NCBI RefSeq assembly: GCF_002973535.1
Contig: NZ_PVEP01000004.1
Location: 7,501 to 71,500, forward strand
Direction of reading: 5' to 3'
DNA from: Albidovulum denitrificans
Lineage (GTDB): Bacteria; Pseudomonadota; Alphaproteobacteria; Rhodobacterales; Rhodobacteraceae
DNA length: 64,000 nt
Shown here: positions 30,627-39,797 of the stretch, in pieces
Layout: the number at the start of each line of letters is the position of its first letter
Position numbering within the stretch: the stretch's first letter is position 1
Notes under the pieces: generated by a model
The model's database searches: none
Told to the model about the DNA's origin: nothing
The model's input: the letters and a program-made list of their open reading frames with translations, nothing else
Translations under genes and position numbers: made by a program

Positions 30627-31523
30627 TCAGGCGGGCCTGGGCGCCTCAACCGGCGGGGCGCTCTGCTTCGAGAGTTGCACCGCAAGGATGCCCGCCGCCA
30701 CGACGACCACGCCGATCAGGTCGCTGACCCCCAGATGTTCGGGTAAAAGCGCGGTGGCCACCAGCACCCCGAAGAACGGGTTGAGAAAGTGGTAGGTCGC
30801 GGCGCGCACCGCACCGATGCGCGCGACAAGCTGGAACCAGACCCAGGTTGCCAGAAGACCGGGGACCAGCGTCGTGTAAAGGAACGCCATCACCAGACGC
30901 GGCGTGACGTTGACGGGTTGCCCGCGTTCGAAGATCAGCGCGGCGACGGCCAGCATGGCGGCGCCCACGAACATTTGCAGCCCGACGATCATCAGGACAT
31001 TCCCGCCCGAGGACGCGCCGCGCACCGTCAGCGTCGCGACGGCCAGCGCCAGCGCGCCCATGACGCAGAAGATCACGCCCTCGACACTCGCCCCGCCGGA
31101 AAAGCGCCCGCCCATGATGATGCCGACGCCGATCATCCCGGCAACCAGCCCCGCCACGCCAAGGGGGCGTATCCTCTGGCCAAGGAACAGCCAGCCCAGC
31201 AGCGCCACCAGAAGCGGCATCGTCGAGGCGATGATGGCGGCCAGCGACGCCTCAACCCACTGCATCGCGACGAAGTTCAGGCCAAGATAAAGCGCGTTCT
31301 GGCACAGCCCGAAGATCAGGACCGAACGCCACTGCGCCCGGCTCAGATGCCAGCTTTGGCCGATCGCGCGGGCGATGGCGACACCGATCAGGCCGGAGAC
31401 GAGGAACCGCGCCGCCAGCGACATCAGGGGTGGCGCGTCGGCCACGATCATCCGGGCCGAGGTGAAGGCCGAGGACCACATGAAGGCAAAGGCCAGGCCC
31501 ATGAAGACGGCGCGAAAATCCAA
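30627..31523 (-). CDS. EamA/DMT-family membrane transporter
   Basis: 298 residues, about ten hydrophobic segments arranged as two EamA repeats (about 5-140 and 150-285). Typical pieces are FMWSSAFTSARMIVADAPPL, AALLGWLFLGQRI-type turn (VALLGWLFLGQRIRPLG) and FLNPFFGVLVATALLPEHL. The family exports or exchanges metabolites such as amino acids; substrate cannot be predicted. The start lies 33 bases after the ilvD stop in the same direction. Confidence 0.9.
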   Translation of the reverse strand: MDFRAVFMGLAFAFMWSSAFTSARMIVADAPPLMSLAARFLVSGLIGVAIARAIGQSWHLSRAQWRSVLIFGLCQNALYLGLNFVAMQWVEASLAAIIASTMPLLVALLGWLFLGQRIRPLGVAGLVAGMIGVGIIMGGRFSGGASVEGVIFCVMGALALAVATLTVRGASSGGNVLMIVGLQMFVGAAMLAVAALIFERGQPVNVTPRLVMAFLYTTLVPGLLATWVWFQLVARIGAVRAATYHFLNPFFGVLVATALLPEHLGVSDLIGVVVVAAGILAVQLSKQSAPPVEAPRPA

Positions 31524-31555
31524 CTTACCGCCCCCCTGGGCCTGCCCTTGTCCGA

Positions 31556-33385
31556 TCAGATGTTCCTGACGGCGCCCTTTGCGGCGCTGGTCGTCAGCGC
31601 GGCATAGGCCCGCAACGCGGCCGAAACCTTGCGTTTGCGCGGTGCGTCGGGCTGCCAGCCCTTCGCCTCGCGGGCCTTGCGGCGTTCGGCCAGCACGGCG
31701 TCATCGACGGCAAGGTTGATGGAGCGGTTCGGGATGTCGATCTCGATCAGGTCGCCCTGTTCGACAAGGCCGATGGTCCCGCCCTCGGCCGCCTCGGGCG
31801 AGACATGGCCGATGGACAGGCCCGAGGAACCGCCGGAGAATCGCCCGTCGGTCACCAGCGCGCAGGCTTTGCCAAGGCCCTTCGACTTCAGGTAGGAGGT
31901 CGGGTAGAGCATTTCCTGCATCCCCGGCCCGCCGCGCGGCCCCTCATAGCGGATCAGCACGACCTCACCCGCCTTGACCTTGCCGTTCAGGATGCCCAGC
32001 ACGGCGTCGTCCTGGCTTTCAAACAGATGCGCGGGGCCAGAGAATTTCAGGATCGATTCATCGACACCCGCCGTCTTCACGATGCAGCCATCCTCGGCCA
32101 GGTTGCCATACAGCACCGCAAGCCCGCCATCCTTTGAGAAGGCATGTTCAGAGGCACGGATCACACCGGCTTTCCGGTCGCGGTCCAGTTCCTTGTAGCG
32201 GTTCTTCGTGGAAAACGCCTGCGTCGTCCTGACGCCACCCGGCGCCGCGCGGTAGAATTCGTCCACCGCCGCGTCATTCGCCGTCACCACGTCCCATTTC
32301 TGGATCGCCTCGCCCATCGTGTCGGAATGGACGGTGCGCGCATCGGTGTGCAGCAGCCCGGCGCGGCCCATCTCGCCCAGAATGCCCATGATGCCACCGG
32401 CGCGGTGAACGTCCTCCATGTGGACGTCCTGCTTGGCCGGCGCGACCTTGCAGAGAACCGGCACCTTGCGGCTGAGCCGGTCGATGTCCTTCATCGTGAA
32501 ATCGACGCCGCCCTCATGCGCGATGGCCAGCAGGTGCAGCACCGTGTTGGTGGACCCACCCATGGCGATGTCGAGGCTCATCGCGTTCTCGAACGCCTCG
32601 AACGTGGCGATGTCGCGGGGCAGAAGGCCCTTGTCGTCAAGCTCGTAATGCCGCCGCGTGATTTCCACGATCTTGCGGCCCGCTTCCAGGAAAAGCTCCT
32701 TGCGGTCGGCATGGGTGGCCAGCATCGACCCGTTGCCCGGCAGCGCGAGGCCCAGCGCCTCGGCCAGGCAGTTCATCGAATTCGCGGTGAACATGCCCGA
32801 ACAGGACCCGCAGGTCGGGCAGGCGGCCTGCTCGATCGCCAACACCTGTTCGTCGGTATAGCTGTCATCGGCGGCCACGATCATCGCGTCGATCAGGTCG
32901 AGGTCGTGGTCGATGACGTCCTTGCTGATCTTCCCGGCCTCCATCGGCCCGCCAGAGACGAAGATCACCGGAATGTTCAGCCGCATCGCCGCCATCAGCA
33001 TACCGGGCGTGATCTTGTCGCAGTTGGAGATGCAGATCATCGCGTCAGCGCAATGGGCGTTGACCATGTATTCGACGCTGTCGGCGATCACCTCACGCGA
33101 GGGCAGCGAATAGAGCATCCCGTCATGGCCCATCGCGATCCCGTCATCGACGGCGATGGTGTTGAATTCCTTCGCGACACCGCCCGCCGCCTCGACCTCG
33201 CGCGCGACCATCTGGCCCAGGTCTTTAAGGTGGACGTGGCCCGGTACGAACTGGGTAAAGCTGTTGACGATCGCGATGATCGGCTTGTTCCAGTCATTGT
33301 CCGTCATCCCGGTGGCGCGCCATAGGCCGCGCGCACCGGCCATGTTGCGTCCGTGCGTCGTGGTGCGTGAGCGATAAGCAGGCAT
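31556..33385 (-). CDS. ilvD: Dihydroxy-acid dehydratase
   Basis: Iron-sulfur enzyme converting dihydroxy acids to 2-keto acids for valine, isoleucine and leucine synthesis. 609 residues from the ATG at 33385 (AGGAGGACTCGC upstream); the frame is open 30 codons further without conservation. Cluster cysteines lie in [12 protein letters not shown] and [15 protein letters not shown], and the C-terminal domain has [19 protein letters not shown]. The length fits the E. coli-type (about 610) family. Confidence 0.96.
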   Translation of the reverse strand: MPAYRSRTTTHGRNMAGARGLWRATGMTDNDWNKPIIAIVNSFTQFVPGHVHLKDLGQMVAREVEAAGGVAKEFNTIAVDDGIAMGHDGMLYSLPSREVIADSVEYMVNAHCADAMICISNCDKITPGMLMAAMRLNIPVIFVSGGPMEAGKISKDVIDHDLDLIDAMIVAADDSYTDEQVLAIEQAACPTCGSCSGMFTANSMNCLAEALGLALPGNGSMLATHADRKELFLEAGRKIVEITRRHYELDDKGLLPRDIATFEAFENAMSLDIAMGGSTNTVLHLLAIAHEGGVDFTMKDIDRLSRKVPVLCKVAPAKQDVHMEDVHRAGGIMGILGEMGRAGLLHTDARTVHSDTMGEAIQKWDVVTANDAAVDEFYRAAPGGVRTTQAFSTKNRYKELDRDRKAGVIRASEHAFSKDGGLAVLYGNLAEDGCIVKTAGVDESILKFSGPAHLFESQDDAVLGILNGKVKAGEVVLIRYEGPRGGPGMQEMLYPTSYLKSKGLGKACALVTDGRFSGGSSGLSIGHVSPEAAEGGTIGLVEQGDLIEIDIPNRSINLAVDDAVLAERRKAREAKGWQPDAPRKRKVSAALRAYAALTTSAAKGAVRNI

Positions 33386-33485
33386 TGCGAGTCCTCCTGA
33401 TGCGGCGGCGACCCTAACGGAGCTTTCCGGCAGCGGCCATAGGGAAGATGCCCCGATTGCGCAGATCAGCGGCATCGAAAATGAA

Positions 33486-33507
33486 AAGGCCGCCCGAAGG
33501 CGGCCCT
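33486..33507 (-). terminator. Intrinsic terminator after the HU gene
   Basis: A perfect seven-bp stem GGCCGCC / GGCGGCC with loop CGAA, followed on the minus strand by TTTTCATTTT. It starts 23 bases after the HU stop. Confidence 0.88.
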
Positions 33508-33527
33508 TTGAAACGCTGCGGCCGGGT

Positions 33528-33815
33528 TCAGCCGTTCACGCTGTCCTTCAGCGCCTTGACGATGGAAACCTTCACGACCTTGTCGGCCGGCTTGGTCATC
33601 GTTTCGCCCGTGGCGGGGTTGCGAACCTGGCGTTCCGGGCGGGCGCGGCACTGAACCTTGCCGATGCCGGGAATGGTCACGGCGCCGCCAGCGGCGACTT
33701 CGCGGGTCACAACAGAAGCAATCGCATCGAGCGCGGACGAAGCGGTTTTCTTGTCGGCGCCCATTTCCTCGGCCAGGGCCGCGACGAGCTGGGTCTTGGT
33801 CATCGGTTTGGACAT
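33528..33815 (-). CDS. hupB: HU-family nucleoid DNA-binding protein
   Basis: 95 residues of the HU/IHF family: helical N-terminus ([28 protein letters not shown] in part), beta arm with [24 protein letters not shown] and the C-terminal helix. It bends and compacts DNA as a dimer. GGAGACAGAC precedes the ATG. It has its own terminator and an unusual repeat-rich upstream region, so it is transcribed separately from amn although oriented the same way. Distinguishing HU from IHF subunits rests on the single-gene context. Confidence 0.93.
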   Translation of the reverse strand: MSKPMTKTQLVAALAEEMGADKKTASSALDAIASVVTREVAAGGAVTIPGIGKVQCRARPERQVRNPATGETMTKPADKVVKVSIVKALKDSVNG

Positions 33816-33840
33816 GTCTGTCTCCTCACTTTACCCCGAT

Positions 33841-33902
33841 CCTTGTGGGGTCATTCGCACCTTTTGGCGTCATATTGTGTTGCTACACAACCTTTTGGGT
33901 CA
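33841..33902 (-). promoter_or_regulatory. Repeat-rich upstream region of the HU gene
   Basis: Read on the minus strand, three copies of a TGAC-(C/G)CC-A(A/C)AAGG-type motif occur at about 33902-33891, 33872-33860 and 33853-33841. Between the first two is a palindrome TTGTG-T-AGCA-ACACAA (33875-33890). The spacing (about 30 and 19 bases) suggests operator or activator sites controlling hupB. The flanking 33903-33955 is an AT-rich 3' region of amn. Confidence 0.5.
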
Positions 33903-33955
33903 CATGGCAAGCAGTTTTGGCCATTTTCGGCTTTTTTTTGCTGTTTTGCCGGGAA

Positions 33956-35437
33956 TCAGAGGAACGCCGTCTCTTCGAAACTGCGCAGCTTGCGGCTGTG
34001 GATGCGTTCCAGCGGCATTTCCCGGATCAGTTCCATCGCCCTGACACCGATCAGAAGATGCCGTGAGACCTGGGTCTTGTAGAAATCCGTGGCCATGCCC
34101 GGCAGCTTCAATTCGCCATGCAGCGGCTTGTCGGAAACGCACAGAAGCGTACCGTAGGGGACCCGGAACCGAAAGCCGTTCGCGGCGATGGTGGCGCTTT
34201 CCATGTCCAGCGCGATGGCGCGGCTTTGACTGAGCCTTTGTACCGGGCCGGTCTGGTCGCGCAGTTCCCAGTTGCGGTTGTCCACGGTCGCCACGGTGCC
34301 GGTCCGCATGATCCGCTTCAGGTCATAGCCTTCCAGCCGGGTGATCTCCGCCACCGCTTCCTGAAGGGCGATCTGCACCTCGGCCAGCGCCGGGATCGGG
34401 ACCCAGACCGGCAGATCGTCGTCCAGCACCTTGTCCTCGCGCAGATAGGCATGGGCGAGGACGAAATCGCCAAGCCGCTGGCTGTTGCGCAGCCCGGCGC
34501 AGTGGCCGACCATCAGCCAGGCATGGGGCCTGAGGACAGCGATATGGTCGGTCGCCGTCTTCGCGTTCGACGGGCCGACGCCGATATTCACAAGGGTGAT
34601 GCCCTGCCCGTCGGCGCGTTTGAGGTGATAGGTCGGCATCTGCGGCAGGCGCGGAAGCTGGCCAAGATCCCCGTCCGGCGTGGTGATCTTTGCGTTGCCG
34701 GGACCGATAAAGGCGGTATAGCCCGCGCCGGGATCGCCCAGCGCCTTGCGGGCGAAGGCCTCGAACTCATCAACATAGAACTGGTAGTTGGTGAAAAGGA
34801 CGTGGTTCTGGAAATGCACCGGGTCGGTCGCGGTGTAATGGGCCAGCCGCGCCAGCGAATAATCCACCCGCTGCGCGGTGAAGGGCGCAAGGTGGCCCGA
34901 GCCGTCGGGCATCGGCCGGGCGGTGCCATTGACGATATCGTCATTCGTCGTCGACAGGTCCGGCACGTCGAAATAGTCGCGCAGCGGAAAGTCCAGAACG
35001 CCGTCCTGCGGCACCGCGAGGCTGGTTGCCGCCGCCACCGCGAAATGGACCGGGATCGGCGTCGTGCTTGGCCCGACGATCACCGGCACACCATGGTTGC
35101 GGATCAGAAGGTCAAGCTGCTGGATCAGGTATTGCCGGAACAGGTCGGGCCGCGTGATCGTCGCGGCATAGGTGCCGGGGACCGCGACATGCCCGAAGCT
35201 GAGACGGCTGTCGGCGGTGGCGTGCGAGGTCATGGTCAGCCGCACCTCGGGGTAGAAGGCGCGATAGCGCGTCGCGGGCCGTTCGCCCCCGATGGTGCGG
35301 GCGAAATTCTCCACCAGGTATTCGGTGGCCAGGGTGTAAAGCTCTTCAAGGCGCTGGACGGCGGCCTTCGCATCGAGAAAGCCCTCGACAGGCGGGGTCT
35401 CCGGCGTTTCGACGGGAAGCTGTTCGGGTTCGGTCAT
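33956..35437 (-). CDS. amn: AMP nucleosidase
   Basis: Hydrolyses AMP to adenine and ribose 5-phosphate, controlling adenylate levels. 493 residues, matching E. coli Amn (484). An N-terminal family-specific domain (about 1-180) is followed by a phosphorylase-fold catalytic half (VNIGVGPSNAKTATDHIAVLRPHAWLMVGHCAGLR in part; ALDMESATIAANGFRFRVPYGTLLCVSDKP in part; LIREMPLERIHSRKLRSFEETAFL at the end). The ATG at 35437 has no strong ribosome site in view. It lies alone between the sulfotransferase and HU genes. Confidence 0.95.
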   Translation of the reverse strand: MTEPEQLPVETPETPPVEGFLDAKAAVQRLEELYTLATEYLVENFARTIGGERPATRYRAFYPEVRLTMTSHATADSRLSFGHVAVPGTYAATITRPDLFRQYLIQQLDLLIRNHGVPVIVGPSTTPIPVHFAVAAATSLAVPQDGVLDFPLRDYFDVPDLSTTNDDIVNGTARPMPDGSGHLAPFTAQRVDYSLARLAHYTATDPVHFQNHVLFTNYQFYVDEFEAFARKALGDPGAGYTAFIGPGNAKITTPDGDLGQLPRLPQMPTYHLKRADGQGITLVNIGVGPSNAKTATDHIAVLRPHAWLMVGHCAGLRNSQRLGDFVLAHAYLREDKVLDDDLPVWVPIPALAEVQIALQEAVAEITRLEGYDLKRIMRTGTVATVDNRNWELRDQTGPVQRLSQSRAIALDMESATIAANGFRFRVPYGTLLCVSDKPLHGELKLPGMATDFYKTQVSRHLLIGVRAMELIREMPLERIHSRKLRSFEETAFL

Positions 35438-35578
35438 TCATCGCTCCACGCGCAGGGTCCGGCTATGCGGAAAGGGGCGCCGTTCGATGCGGCGGTCCCG
35501 GTGTTTTCATCTTGATCGGAAATTGTGTCAGTCATGCGGAAAAGTGTCAGAACACCTTCGTTCCCGCAAGTCCTGCCG

Positions 35579-36985
35579 TCACCCCGTCAAACCCAGCGCG
35601 GCAAACCCGCGTGCCGACAGCTTTCGGTGCAGCGCCTCGGCCTCGGCGGCGAGGCTTGCGTCATGCGGCCCGGCGGGCTTTGAGGTGATCGGGCGCAACT
35701 CCGCCGCCGCGGCCGGGGTCACGCCGATGCGTTCGGCCACCGCATGCCAGACGGCCGGATCGGCGCTCAGCGCCTCATACGGCACGAAAAGGACGTTCTC
35801 CGCACCCGCCTCGGCCGTATCGAGCGCGCGGTAGGCCGCAAGCCAGACCGTCAGCCAGTAGTCCAGCGTCATCGGATCGCCCGCGGGCCTGCCCTCGAAC
35901 AGGAAGGGCCGGTGGGTCGCGCCGAATTCATGGTGGCCCAGCCAGGTCATGTAGTCCTGGGTGAAGGCGTCGGCTTCAAGGAACCGCTTGTGCTGCGCCA
36001 GCAGGCTTTCGGCATGGTCCAGCGGACGACGGAGGGGAACAAGGAACACGGCGCCCGGCATCGCCTTGGCAAGGGCTGGCAGACGCAGGATGTTGTTGTT
36101 GTTCTTCGACACATAGCGCCCCGCCCCGGTCCGCCGCATCACCAGCCGCATCAGATCGCGGTAACCGTCGATCTTGTCCTCTTCGGGCGCATAGGGGCTT
36201 AGCCCGTCCGCGGCGATATAGGACCCGCCGTCGAAGACGCGCCAGTAGACCTCATCCAGTGCCTCGGGGCTTTGGGTATCGACCTCGATCCCGTCGCCAT
36301 GGGCGCGCTCGGCCCGGACGCCCGGCTTTTGCCCCTTGCGACTGATCCGCGCCCAGAGGTTCGGCGCCAGCACAAAGGGCATGTCGGCATAGGTGAGCGA
36401 GCCGAAGGCCCCGGTGCGATGGATTTCCCGCATCAGGATCGTCGTTCCGGCGCGGGCAAGGCCAGTGACGAAGACATGGCGCCCGCCATCCTCGGGCGAC
36501 GATTTCAGGAAGCGCGCCCGCTCGATATCATGCAGCATCTCGGCCAGCGGGCCAAGGGCGAGGCGGTGCAGGAAGCGGTCGGTCGCGGAATAGTCGGATG
36601 AGGTCGTGGCCGCGCCGCCGCCGACCTTGCTCCGCACCACGATATAGCCGATCGAGACGACGCAAAGGACAAGGATCACCAGCGGCCGCATCAGCGCCTC
36701 CGCCCAGGCGGACAGGCCGCCGGGATAGATCAGGCCCAGAAGCGCGACCGGCAGAAGCGCGAGGCAGAGCATCAGGAAGAAGAGAACCGACCCCTTGCCG
36801 ATCACAAGGCTGTAGCGCGGCAGCACCCGTTCCTTCCAGTGATCGGAAATGCGCTTGCTGGTCAGGACCGCACCGGATTTCTTCGCGGTCGCGCTGACCT
36901 TCTGGATGGTGGACAGCAGCGGCAGGCGCAGGAACGCCTCGCTGGCGAGAACGCCGGCGATCAGGACATAAAGCCAGAGGAGCAT
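35579..36985 (-). CDS. Membrane-anchored sulfotransferase family protein
   Basis: 468 residues. The first 165 contain three hydrophobic segments (LLWLYVLIAGVLASEAFLRL at the start; FFLMLCLALLPVALLGLIYP; LMRPLVILVLCVVSIGYIVV). A sulfotransferase-type P-loop domain follows, with the 5'-phosphosulfate loop-like VTGLARAGTTILMREIH near residue 175 and the 3'-phosphate region VPLRRPLDHAESLL. It probably transfers sulfate from PAPS to a surface or lipid-linked substrate at the cytoplasmic membrane face. Its start is one base from the stop of an upstream small membrane gene. Confidence 0.82.
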   Translation of the reverse strand: MLLWLYVLIAGVLASEAFLRLPLLSTIQKVSATAKKSGAVLTSKRISDHWKERVLPRYSLVIGKGSVLFFLMLCLALLPVALLGLIYPGGLSAWAEALMRPLVILVLCVVSIGYIVVRSKVGGGAATTSSDYSATDRFLHRLALGPLAEMLHDIERARFLKSSPEDGGRHVFVTGLARAGTTILMREIHRTGAFGSLTYADMPFVLAPNLWARISRKGQKPGVRAERAHGDGIEVDTQSPEALDEVYWRVFDGGSYIAADGLSPYAPEEDKIDGYRDLMRLVMRRTGAGRYVSKNNNNILRLPALAKAMPGAVFLVPLRRPLDHAESLLAQHKRFLEADAFTQDYMTWLGHHEFGATHRPFLFEGRPAGDPMTLDYWLTVWLAAYRALDTAEAGAENVLFVPYEALSADPAVWHAVAERIGVTPAAAAELRPITSKPAGPHDASLAAEAEALHRKLSARGFAALGLTG

Positions 36986-36986
36986 G

Positions 36987-37226
36987 TTACTTTGCGGTCT
37001 TGTCGCTGCCGGAGGCGCGGGTGTTCTTGGCCTTGCCGCCTTTGAGCATCCGTTTGATCGGGTAGTAGATCACCGCGACAATGGCGAGGAGGATGGACCC
37101 GATGACACCCAGAACGGCCGCAATGGCCCCGGCGCCGACACCGGGGCCGATATAGGCCGAGGCGGTGGCAGGATGAAGAAGGGCGATCAATGTCAAAGCA
37201 AAAAGGGGTGCGGCTGTGCGTTTCAT
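36987..37226 (-). CDS. Small exported membrane protein coupled to the sulfotransferase
   Basis: 79 residues from the ATG at 37226 after GGAGATAAG; the frame is open 36 codons further upstream but without support. Signal peptide MKRTAAPLFALTLIALLHPATASA, then YIGPGVGAGAIAAVLGVIGSILLAIVAVIYYP as a second hydrophobic segment, then a basic tail (KRMLKGGKAKNTRASGS). The YIGPG-GAG-A motif occurs in small proteins next to exopolysaccharide or sulfotransferase genes. The next gene starts two bases after its stop, so they form one operon. Confidence 0.8.
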   Translation of the reverse strand: MKRTAAPLFALTLIALLHPATASAYIGPGVGAGAIAAVLGVIGSILLAIVAVIYYPIKRMLKGGKAKNTRASGSDKTAK

Positions 37227-37423
37227 GAATGTCTTATCTCCGTCAAGATAGTGTCCTGGCCGCATGACGACCGCTTCGAACAGCGACACAATGCCAGAAT
37301 TCACACTGTTCGGCCAACACAATGCCGCGCGCAAGATGCCTGATTGGCCCGGTTCACGCTTCGAAGGCCCGCAATATCAGCGTTCTGGCAGCAGATTGTA
37401 GAAAAACCGGCGACGCAGCGCGA

Positions 37424-38074
37424 TCAGGCCGGGTTCCCCTGCCCAAGCCCGACCACCGTCCCCCCAGCCGATTCTGCGTCGCCGCGGTCATGGGTGACCA
37501 GCAACGCCGGGATATCCCGTGCGCGGATATGGTCGAAGGTAAAGCGCCGGATTTCGGTCCGCAGATCATCGTCGAGCTTCGAAAAGGGTTCGTCCAGAAG
37601 CAGGGCCGCAGGTTCCGACAGCAGCGTCCGCATCAGCGCGGCGCGTGCCTTCTGCCCGCCCGACAGGGTCGCGGGGTCGCGATCACCCAGCCCGGCAAGC
37701 CCGGCCTTTTCCAGCGCCGCCGCGACCGCCGCGCGCCGGGCCGTCCGCCCGCGCAGGTATTGCGGCAGGCCGAAGGCGAGGTTGTCGGCGACGGACAGGT
37801 GCGGGAACAACAGCGCATCCTGAAAGATCAGGCCGATATGGCGATCCTCGGGCCGCAGGCGGCAGATGTCCTTGCCGTTCAGCCAGACCTCCCCCGCCAG
37901 CGCGAAGTCCGGCGCCAGATGGCCGCCGATGGCGTCGAGAAGCGTGGATTTGCCGATCCCGGACGGCCCCATGACGGTGGCGATCGTCCCCGGCGCCACA
38001 TGCAGCGTCAGAGGGTCGAAAAGCGCCGCGCCGCCGCGATGGCGGATCGAAAGCCGGGTGATGTCGAGGGCCAT
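37424..38074 (-). CDS. ynjD: ABC transporter ATP-binding protein (YnjD-like)
   Basis: 216 residues: Walker A GPSGIGKST (about 38), signature LSGGQKARAAL, Walker B ALLLDEPFSKLD and H-loop LLVTHDRGDA. It is the ATPase of an importer whose permease gene ends one base upstream and whose binding-protein gene precedes that. The order substrate-binding, double permease, short ATPase matches E. coli ynjB-ynjC-ynjD, and the E. coli ynjF homologue is also adjacent here. Transported substrate is unknown; relatives carry thiamine, iron or sulfate-type ligands. Confidence 0.85.
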   Translation of the reverse strand: MALDITRLSIRHRGGAALFDPLTLHVAPGTIATVMGPSGIGKSTLLDAIGGHLAPDFALAGEVWLNGKDICRLRPEDRHIGLIFQDALLFPHLSVADNLAFGLPQYLRGRTARRAAVAAALEKAGLAGLGDRDPATLSGGQKARAALMRTLLSEPAALLLDEPFSKLDDDLRTEIRRFTFDHIRARDIPALLVTHDRGDAESAGGTVVGLGQGNPA

Positions 38075-38075
38075 G

Positions 38076-39797
38076 TCACTGCGCTCCGCTCAGGTCGCGT
38101 CGATTGCGGTAAAGCAGCGCCGGGACCAGGAAGGCAAGGGTGTAGCAGGCGAAGGGCAGCACCGCCTGAAGCGTCGCATAGGCCCCCGTCACCCGCCGGT
38201 CGGACCCGGAGGAAAGTGTCACCGCCTCGGTCGTCAGGGTCGGGACGCGGCCTGCGCCCAGGAACAGCGTCGGCAGATACTGGGCCACCGAAACGGCGAC
38301 ACCGACCGCCGCCGCCGTAAGGAGGGGTTGCAAAAGGACCGGCAGCTTCACCGCGAAAAGCCTGCGCCACGGCCCCGCGCCCAGCGCCTCGGCCGCGCGG
38401 ATCAGGCGCGGGTCAAGCGCCCGCCAGGGGTCGGACAGCGCGATCATCACATAGGGAAAGACGAACAGGCCCTGCGCCCAGATCACCGCCGCCAGCCCGG
38501 TCATGGCGCCGGTGGACAGGAAGACGACATGCAAGCCGTAAAGGAACCCGATCTGCGGCACCAGAAGCGGCAGATAGATCAGCCCTTCGGCCCAGCCCGC
38601 CCGGCCAAGGCCCGCGCGGTCCTCGCCCTCAAGCCAGGCGACCGCCAGCGTCAGCGACAGCGCCGTCGCCACCAGCGCGATCAAAAGCGTGTTGGCCAGC
38701 GCCCGGCCAAGGCCCGACCCCGGCGCAAACCAGGCCCGCAGCGACCAGCTTTCGGGCCAAAGCGCCGGAAAGGGCCAGCGCCAGGCAAAGGACCAGAGGA
38801 CAAGCGACACCATCGCCGCCGCGCCTGCCATCAGCAGAAGCATGGCGGTGCCGGTCAGAAGGCCCAGCACCGGCCCCGCCCCATGACCCCGCCCCCCGCG
38901 CCTGAGCCATGACAGCGCAAGACGTGCCACGACCCTTTCGCCCAGCCATAGGGCTGCGATGGCGGCGATCACGACGGCGCCTTGAAGGATCGCCCCGGCC
39001 GAAGCGGGCAGGAACATCGCGGGATCGGGATCGCCGTACCAGCGCGCGACCGCAACGGCGAGCGTGGGCGGGTTCGACGGGCCAAGGATGATCGCCATGT
39101 CCACGGTCGACAGCCCGTAGGCCAGCACGACATAGACCGGCAGCCGGATCAGCGGCCAGACAAGCGGCAGCACGATCTTGATCCAGGCCATGCCCGGCGC
39201 ATAGCCAAGCGCGGCCCCCACGGCGCGCAGCCGCCGCGCATCGACCTGGCTTAGCGCCGACAACGTCACCAGAAGGAGAAACGGCATCTCCTTCACCACA
39301 AGCCCGAGGATCAGTATCAGCCCATGGGGATCGTTCACCGTGACCAAATCCGGCGGCCGCGCCCAGCCGAGGGGCAACGCAAGCGCCCGCGCGATCCATC
39401 CCGACGGGGCGAGAAGAAACGCGAATCCAATGGCCATCGCCGCATGGGGTGCGGCAAGGTAGGGCGCCAGCAGCCGCGCGCCGCGCCGCGCCGGGATGCG
39501 GCCCTGAACCGTGGCGGCAACGGCAATCGCAAGGATCAGCGCGATCAGGGTTGAGCCGAGGCCGGTTACCACGCTCAACCGCAGGCTTGTCCAGAAGCCG
39601 GGCAGCTCGAAGAGCATCCGCCATGGCCCGACCGACAGCCGGTCATGGCCCAGCGCCGGAAAAAGCCCGAAGGCCGCCTTCAGGGTCTGGCCCAGCCCGG
39701 CAACGATGGGCAGGACCATCCCCCCGGCCACGGCCAGAAGAACGGTGGCCCTGAGCCCCCGCCCCTGCCGTCTTATTTCGTATAGCGGCGCGCCCAT
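38076..39797 (-). CDS. ynjC: ABC transporter permease with two fused halves (YnjC-like)
   Basis: 573 residues with about 12 membrane segments in two permease halves, like a ThiP/FbpB-type fused permease. EAA loops occur in both (RLRAVGAALGYAPGMAWIKIVLPLV in part; LIRAAEALGAGPWRRLFAVKLPVL in part). The ATG at 39797 overlaps the end of the binding-protein gene by 25 bases, so translation is coupled. The C-terminal end meets the ATPase gene. Confidence 0.87.
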   Translation of the reverse strand: MGAPLYEIRRQGRGLRATVLLAVAGGMVLPIVAGLGQTLKAAFGLFPALGHDRLSVGPWRMLFELPGFWTSLRLSVVTGLGSTLIALILAIAVAATVQGRIPARRGARLLAPYLAAPHAAMAIGFAFLLAPSGWIARALALPLGWARPPDLVTVNDPHGLILILGLVVKEMPFLLLVTLSALSQVDARRLRAVGAALGYAPGMAWIKIVLPLVWPLIRLPVYVVLAYGLSTVDMAIILGPSNPPTLAVAVARWYGDPDPAMFLPASAGAILQGAVVIAAIAALWLGERVVARLALSWLRRGGRGHGAGPVLGLLTGTAMLLLMAGAAAMVSLVLWSFAWRWPFPALWPESWSLRAWFAPGSGLGRALANTLLIALVATALSLTLAVAWLEGEDRAGLGRAGWAEGLIYLPLLVPQIGFLYGLHVVFLSTGAMTGLAAVIWAQGLFVFPYVMIALSDPWRALDPRLIRAAEALGAGPWRRLFAVKLPVLLQPLLTAAAVGVAVSVAQYLPTLFLGAGRVPTLTTEAVTLSSGSDRRVTGAYATLQAVLPFACYTLAFLVPALLYRNRRDLSGAQ

